From Firmicutes bacterium UBA3910 (GTDB taxonomy: Bacteria > Bacillota > Limnochordia > Darwinibacteriales > Darwinibacteriaceae): a DNA stretch of 9,492 nt. The notes below the pieces were generated by a model. It was given only the letters and a program-made list of their open reading frames with translations. It was not told the DNA's origin and did no database searches. The stretch spans positions 1 to 9,492 of the forward strand of contig DGFC01000056.1 in the NCBI GenBank assembly GCA_002391465.1, written 5' to 3'. This document shows, piece after piece, positions 5,862 through 9,492 of the stretch; the stretch's first letter is position 1, and the number at the start of each line of letters is the position of its first letter. The position numbers and the translations under genes were made by a program.

Positions 5862-7205
5862 CTAGATTGTAGCATCGCCTCCGCAAGCTAATCCACTCAA
5901 CGCTCGCACCGCAAAGAGAGCTACGCCATATGCCGCCTCTTCACTGTAAGGCGGGATATGGAGTTCCATGCCAAACTTCTCGCTAAAAAGATGCTGTAGT
6001 ACCTTGTTCTTACGCAGCCCAGATCCGGACCCTACCAGGAATTTGGGCTGATGGGTAAGGTGCTTGGCTATCCCCAAGTACATGGTGTACAGTTCATGGG
6101 CAATACCGTTCAGAACTCCTTGAATCAGATGCTCCGGGGTGAAATTATCCACACCTATGTTTTCGATGCTGCCCCGCAAGTCGGGATTGCGCCGAGTACC
6201 GGAAAAGGTAGTAGCAACCCTTAGTTCACTTTCCGGCGCTATAGCCCATTCCGCGAGTTTTTCCATCACCCCATACTGACTCTCCCCAGGCAGTCCCGCT
6301 GCAAGCATATACCTGCGGAAAAACTCCTCTAACACGGCGTAGGCCCGACCGCCGCAGAGGGCTGCCTGCGTGAGCAGATAGTCTTCGGACACAAAGGGTC
6401 TGACCTCAAAGTCCCCTCCCGTCTTGGGCAGAGTACTACTGAGTACCGAAACCTGACTACCCGTACCCACATTGATGTGGATACTCCCCGCCGGATCAGC
6501 CACTGCTCCCAAAAAGCTGGCTTGGTGATCTCCCAGGGCAAGTGCCACTGGAATGTTCCGAAAGCTACCGATAATTTGCGGTTCTTGGGTTATCTCAGGC
6601 AGTATAGCTGGGTCGATACCACTTGCTTCCAAAGCGTCGTGATCAAAAAAACCGGAAACGAGATCAAAGGCACCTATACTTGCCGCGTTGGAAGCATGCA
6701 TCGTGGGCGTTGTCTCTCCTGTCAAAACAAGACCAAGGTAATCCCCAATGGTGCAGATGTGGGCTGCTTCGGTGGGGACAAGGCCGTTATGGAGGTTGTA
6801 AAAATGAGTGACCAAACCATAACCAGTGGCGGTAGAAAAACCCGTCAACTCCGAAAAGCGACGGCTCCACTTGGTATGCTTATTGTAAGCCAGCTCTCCC
6901 CTACCGTCCTGCCAGGTGTATAGGGGACTAACTGGGTTGCCTTGCGCATCCAGGTAAAGAATACCGTGCATCTGGCCGGTAAGGCCGATGACAGCCACTG
7001 AAGGATACCGTTGAAGCAGGTCGTCCAGGAGCTTAAGCGAGGCATCCCGGAGCCAAATGGGGTCCTGAATGCTCTCCCAAGGATTGGGGGAAGCAATCCA
7101 GCTCCCATTGGCAATAACTTTCTCTGCCAAGACCAGTCCGCTATCAGCATTGATCACCACAGCACTGATGCTGGTGGTGCCCAAATCAATTCCTAGTGCG
7201 AGCAT
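5862..7205 (-). CDS. FGGY-family sugar kinase, sedoheptulokinase-like
   Basis: This is an ATP-dependent carbohydrate kinase of the FGGY/actin-like fold, 447 residues. The first nucleotide-phosphate loop is GIDLGTTS (5-12); TGQMHG (76-81) and TWQDGR (97-102) line the sugar site; GDHQAS (225-230) carries the catalytic aspartate Asp226; GTGSQ (247-251) and VGSGSGLRKN (391-400) bind ATP. The order and wording of TWQDGR, ATGYG (126-130), SNAASIGAFD (172-181) and GDHQAS resemble sedoheptulokinase more than xylulokinase or glycerol kinase, and the shorter length fits. Sedoheptulose phosphorylation would feed the pentose phosphate pathway. Substrate is inferred from motif similarity; no transporter or isomerase lies beside it to confirm it. 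ATG 7205 has GGGAG 8 bases upstream. It is divergent from the beta-helix gene across a 77-base gap. Confidence 0.9.
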   Translation of the reverse strand: MLALGIDLGTTSISAVVINADSGLVLAEKVIANGSWIASPNPWESIQDPIWLRDASLKLLDDLLQRYPSVAVIGLTGQMHGILYLDAQGNPVSPLYTWQDGRGELAYNKHTKWSRRFSELTGFSTATGYGLVTHFYNLHNGLVPTEAAHICTIGDYLGLVLTGETTPTMHASNAASIGAFDLVSGFFDHDALEASGIDPAILPEITQEPQIIGSFRNIPVALALGDHQASFLGAVADPAGSIHINVGTGSQVSVLSSTLPKTGGDFEVRPFVSEDYLLTQAALCGGRAYAVLEEFFRRYMLAAGLPGESQYGVMEKLAEWAIAPESELRVATTFSGTRRNPDLRGSIENIGVDNFTPEHLIQGVLNGIAHELYTMYLGIAKHLTHQPKFLVGSGSGLRKNKVLQHLFSEKFGMELHIPPYSEEAAYGVALFAVRALSGLACGGDATI

Positions 7206-7282
7206 AGAACCATCTCCCGTGGTATAATAAACCTAAGTTAATTTTTGGAAATCGTCAGGAAAAAGGGACAAGGAGGTGCGGT
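7206..7282. promoter_or_regulatory. Divergent promoter region, kinase and beta-helix gene
   Basis: Only 77 bases separate the two start codons. On the plus strand TATAAT at 7223-7228 preceded by TG one base upstream forms an extended -10, predicting a start near 7235 and a leader of about 48 bases; a -35 is not evident. The plus-strand ribosome site AAGGAGGTG (7270-7278) is near-perfect. Leftward transcription for the kinase must start in the same stretch, with TTATAC on the minus strand overlapping the same box, so the two promoters probably overlap. Confidence 0.5.
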
Positions 7283-8257
7283 ATGACAAAACCTAAGATC
7301 GTCGGGTCTGCCCGAATTATCGGTCAGGTACGGCTGGGCAGCAAAGCGTACATCGCCCAAGGCTCCATTCTGCGTTCAGTTGAAGACTCAATCACCCTGG
7401 GCAATGGCACTTGGGTGCTGGAGAACTCGGTCCTAATAGGAACGCCAGAGCAGAAACTGAGTGTTGGCAGCAAAACCATTTTCGGCCACAGATGTGTCGC
7501 CATTGGGGCGGAAATAGGCAGCTTGTGCGAGATCGGCAACAGCACAATCTTTCTACCAGGCTCCAAGGTGGGTAATTGGTGCATCTTCGGGGAAGGCACC
7601 ATTGTCCCCGCTGGCCAGGTCATTCCCTCTGAATCGGTCGTTGTGGGACGGCCCGGCCGCGTTATTCGCAGATTAACATCCCAAGACAGAGAGCGCATCG
7701 CCAGCCTGCGTGGAAATGATACATCTCTAGGCACACCTGTGGAACACATTAGCAAAAGTGAGGGTAAGGAAGGTGACGGTATGCAAAACCTCTATGAGTA
7801 CAACGGCAAGTTCCCGTCTGTCTCCGCTTCCACCGTTGTTTTCCCCAGCGCGGAAATCACCGGAGATGTGGTTATCGGTGAAAACTGTGTAATCGGAGCG
7901 GGCGTGAAAATAATCGGGGATTCCCACGGCCCTGTGAGAATCGGCAATAACGTACATATCCTAGAAAACACCGTACTTCACCTACTGCCAGACAACGAAC
8001 TGAACATCCACGACAACGTAACAATCGGGCCTTGCTGCATGATCCACGGTACCACAATTGGCGCCAACAGCGTGATTGAAGCGGGGGCAATCGTCTGCGA
8101 TTACAGCACTCTAGGAAAAAACACACTGGTTAAGGCGGGCAGTCTCGTGAAACAGCGCAGCGTTTTCCCGGACAACCAGATTCTAGAAGGATTCCCCGCC
8201 AAAAGCAGCGGTGAACTGACCGAACTCCAACCGCGCCCCGTTTGGGCTTTTCGCTGA
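7283..8257 (+). CDS. Tandem gamma-carbonic-anhydrase-like beta-helix protein
   Basis: The protein has 324 residues and two left-handed beta-helix (hexapeptide-repeat) domains, each resembling a whole gamma-carbonic-anhydrase/PaaY-like subunit: domain 1 about 1-145 and domain 2 about 170-324. Each ends with the family-like tail VVVGRPGRVIRRLT (119-132) or ILEGFPAKSSGELT (300-313). Typical single-domain relatives are about 160-220 residues, so this is a fusion or duplication. Aligned by eye to archaeal Cam, domain 1 keeps Arg31 (Arg59) and His69 (His117) but has Ile52 and Ile74 at the His81 and His122 positions. Domain 2 keeps His233, His255 and Asp213 (Asp61) but has Ile211 and Pro250 at the Arg59 and His117 positions. 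Neither domain alone has a full zinc site. An in-frame ATG at 7781 (Met167) with its own Shine-Dalgarno lies at the domain junction. Carbonic anhydrase activity, acyltransfer or a structural role are all possible. Confidence 0.85.
   Translation: MTKPKIVGSARIIGQVRLGSKAYIAQGSILRSVEDSITLGNGTWVLENSVLIGTPEQKLSVGSKTIFGHRCVAIGAEIGSLCEIGNSTIFLPGSKVGNWCIFGEGTIVPAGQVIPSESVVVGRPGRVIRRLTSQDRERIASLRGNDTSLGTPVEHISKSEGKEGDGMQNLYEYNGKFPSVSASTVVFPSAEITGDVVIGENCVIGAGVKIIGDSHGPVRIGNNVHILENTVLHLLPDNELNIHDNVTIGPCCMIHGTTIGANSVIEAGAIVCDYSTLGKNTLVKAGSLVKQRSVFPDNQILEGFPAKSSGELTELQPRPVWAFR
7766..7776 (+). promoter_or_regulatory. Internal ribosome site at the domain junction
   Basis: AAGGAAGGTGA resembles the Shine-Dalgarno consensus and lies just upstream of ATG 7781, which is in frame and would give a 158-residue C-terminal domain. 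It may be an active second start or the relic of a separate downstream gene. Confidence 0.45.
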
Positions 8258-8281
8258 CTGCTGTCAACACAAAAACGCCCA

Positions 8282-8311
8282 AAGCCCCGCGCCAGCGGGG
8301 CTTCTTTTTTT
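8282..8311 (+). terminator. Rho-independent terminator (beta-helix gene)
   Basis: A perfect 9-bp stem pairs AAGCCCCGC (8282-8290) with GCGGGGCTT (8295-8303) around GCCA, followed by C and seven Ts (8305-8311). It ends the rightward transcript about 25 bases past the stop. Its T-run overlaps the stop codon of the convergent phosphotransferase gene (8310-8312), which is compact packing. Confidence 0.9.
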
Positions 8312-9185
8312 ATTCCATATCCAACAGCACTTGCTCAATCGTCCGCAGGGCTAGGTCCACAAAACCGGGGTTGGTTTCACGGTAATAAGGAACGATCAAG
8401 GCAGCTTGATGGAGAGCGTAGGCACGGGCCCGCAGCCAAGTGTCCGGATCAGCGGTGATGGTGCTCTGAAACACCTGCCTACCCTCTGCCCCAAACACGC
8501 TCCAAGCCGGAACTAGGTCGAAACAAGGATCTCCAATCCCGCAGCTGCCGAAATCAATCACTGCTTTTAGCCTTCCCGCTTCCACCAGGAGATTGGGCCG
8601 CAGGAGATCGGCGTGGATCCAAACGGGGATGCCATCCCAGGGAGACGCCTTCGCTGACTCCCGCCAAGCCAATAGCACCCGCTCCACATCCAGGAGATCA
8701 TCTGCCTCCCTAACCGCCCTCTCTGTAATCTCGCATAGTTCAGCCAAGGGGCGGCGCCCAGCCTTAGGAGCATCACTTGGCACTTCAATACTATGGAACT
8801 CATTGACAAAGGCAGCGAGCTGCTTCGCAGCTTCCTTTTCATCGGATACAGACTGATCGCTGTACACTTCGCCGCTGATCCAGCGGTAAATGGCCCAAAT
8901 GGATGGATAGATCTTGGTAGCCTGTCCCACCGCAACAGGCTCTGGGATCTCTAGTGACAAATGGGGCGATAACCTCGGCAGCCAAGTTGTTTCTTTTTCA
9001 ATGTCCTTAGACCACTTGGACAGTCTGGGCATGCGCACAGTAAGTTCACTGCCCAGCCTGTAGATTACGTTAACCGTGCCAGTGGAATTAACCGGCGTTA
9101 GGGGCAGATCTCCGTATTCGGGAAACTGTTTGTTGATTATTGTTCTAACAAGGTCGATGTTTATATCTAACTGGTTTTCGTGCAT
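8310..9185 (-). CDS. APH-fold phosphotransferase (aminoglycoside phosphotransferase family)
   Basis: This is a cytoplasmic small-molecule kinase of the APH fold, 291 residues. The N-lobe has a glycine/threonine loop STGTVNVIYRLG (34-45) and a basic TVRMPR (49-54), with arginine at the place where many kinases use lysine. The catalytic loop is WIHADLLRPNLLV (189-201), with Asp193 as base and Asn198 as metal ligand; it reads HAD where HGD is commoner. The metal-binding segment is VIDFGSCGIGDPCFDL (209-224), with Asp211. The family includes aminoglycoside and macrolide kinases and many uncharacterised metabolic kinases, so resistance is not established. ATG 9185 has AGGAG 6 bases upstream. A GNAT gene ends 20 bases before it on the same strand, so the two are likely co-transcribed. 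Confidence 0.92.
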   Translation of the reverse strand: MHENQLDINIDLVRTIINKQFPEYGDLPLTPVNSTGTVNVIYRLGSELTVRMPRLSKWSKDIEKETTWLPRLSPHLSLEIPEPVAVGQATKIYPSIWAIYRWISGEVYSDQSVSDEKEAAKQLAAFVNEFHSIEVPSDAPKAGRRPLAELCEITERAVREADDLLDVERVLLAWRESAKASPWDGIPVWIHADLLRPNLLVEAGRLKAVIDFGSCGIGDPCFDLVPAWSVFGAEGRQVFQSTITADPDTWLRARAYALHQAALIVPYYRETNPGFVDLALRTIEQVLLDME

Positions 9186-9205
9186 AGAATACTCCTGACT
9201 GAACC

Positions 9206-9492
9206 TTATGGTAGTTCATTGTATCCATCGGCCCAGACGATTCTCTGGTCCACTTTCCGTACCAGCCGCTTGGCCACTTCCTTGAACCCCTTACCCTCCC
9301 AGTGCCTAGAAGAAAGGAGATTGGTGATGCGCCAATCCGTTTCACATACACGGTAACCACGAGCGTAGGCATCCTGGAGAGCTACCCCAAGAAGAGTACT
9401 GGATACTCCCTGGCCCCTGGCCTCTGGGACTGTGCTGGCTACCGTGAGCCGCAGTGCCCCGGCAGGGGCTAGAAAATCCACTCCATCCAATA
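9206..9492 (-). CDS. GNAT-family N-acetyltransferase, C-terminal part (partial)
   Basis: The open frame runs off the right edge, so its N-terminus is missing; about 95 residues are visible. The acetyl-CoA pyrophosphate loop is ARGQGV in the segment STVPEARGQGVSSTLLGVAL, followed by ARGYRVCETDWRITNLLSSRHWEGKGF, the usual GNAT beta5-alpha4 region in which a residue lost from a group is replaced by N-x-x-x-x-x-F/W packing. The tail RLVRKVDQRIVWADG is shared by a group of uncharacterised Bacillota acetyltransferases. Substrate is unknown. A TTG at 9490-9488 is an internal codon, not a likely start. It lies upstream of the APH-fold gene, 20 bases apart, suggesting an operon with two small-molecule-modifying enzymes. 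Confidence 0.85.
   Translation of the reverse strand, partial: LDGVDFLAPAGALRLTVASTVPEARGQGVSSTLLGVALQDAYARGYRVCETDWRITNLLSSRHWEGKGFKEVAKRLVRKVDQRIVWADGYNELP

Noticed and set aside
6477..6923. 148-codon plus-strand frame inside the sugar kinase gene
   Set aside because: Antisense to conserved kinase motifs and has no recognisable protein features.

Overview
The window looks like a piece of a Bacillota chromosome, probably an anaerobic Clostridia-like lineage. The evidence is strong AGGAGG-type ribosome binding sites before most genes, short intergenic gaps with intrinsic terminators, and a membrane pyrophosphatase of the potassium-dependent type. The species cannot be named from sequence alone. 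The first 19 bases match the Tn5/Nextera mosaic end with one mismatch, so the left edge is probably a contig end carrying sequencing adapter, and the gene that starts there is lost after three codons.

Layout, left to right: (1) 1-461: start of a minus-strand gene cut by the edge (GTG at 28), its leader, and a minus-strand terminator (181-218) that ends transcription arriving from the LysR gene. (2) 462-2500: a divergent pair, a LysR-type regulator (minus, probable CTG start at 1376) and a YeiH-family anion exporter (plus), separated by an AT-rich region with several dyads, one of T-N11-A form. (3) 2501-2856: no gene; an 83-bp structure with 15-16 bp arms, a plus-strand terminator and a minus-strand terminator. 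(4) 2857-5025: membrane-bound K+-dependent ion-pumping pyrophosphatase (minus). (5) 5273-5644: small VOC/glyoxalase-like protein (minus) with its own terminator. (6) 5862-7205: FGGY sugar kinase resembling sedoheptulokinase (minus). (7) 7283-8257: divergent, plus-strand protein made of two gamma-carbonic-anhydrase-like left-handed beta-helix domains. (8) 8310-9492: GNAT acetyltransferase (cut by the right edge) followed by an APH-fold phosphotransferase (minus), probably one operon.

Most of this is ordinary housekeeping or accessory metabolism and I see no phage, transposon, CRISPR or defence system. The most unusual item is the tandem beta-helix protein at 7283-8257. By eye, its two domains have lost complementary parts of the gamma-carbonic-anhydrase zinc site: the N-domain keeps the His117-type ligand and Arg59, while the C-domain keeps the His81- and His122-type ligands and Asp61. 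The domain junction also contains an in-frame ATG behind a good Shine-Dalgarno sequence, as expected if two adjacent genes were fused or if a short C-terminal form is also made. A second point of interest is the LysR/YeiH pair, which mirrors the yeiE/yeiH arrangement linked to sulfite response in enterobacteria.
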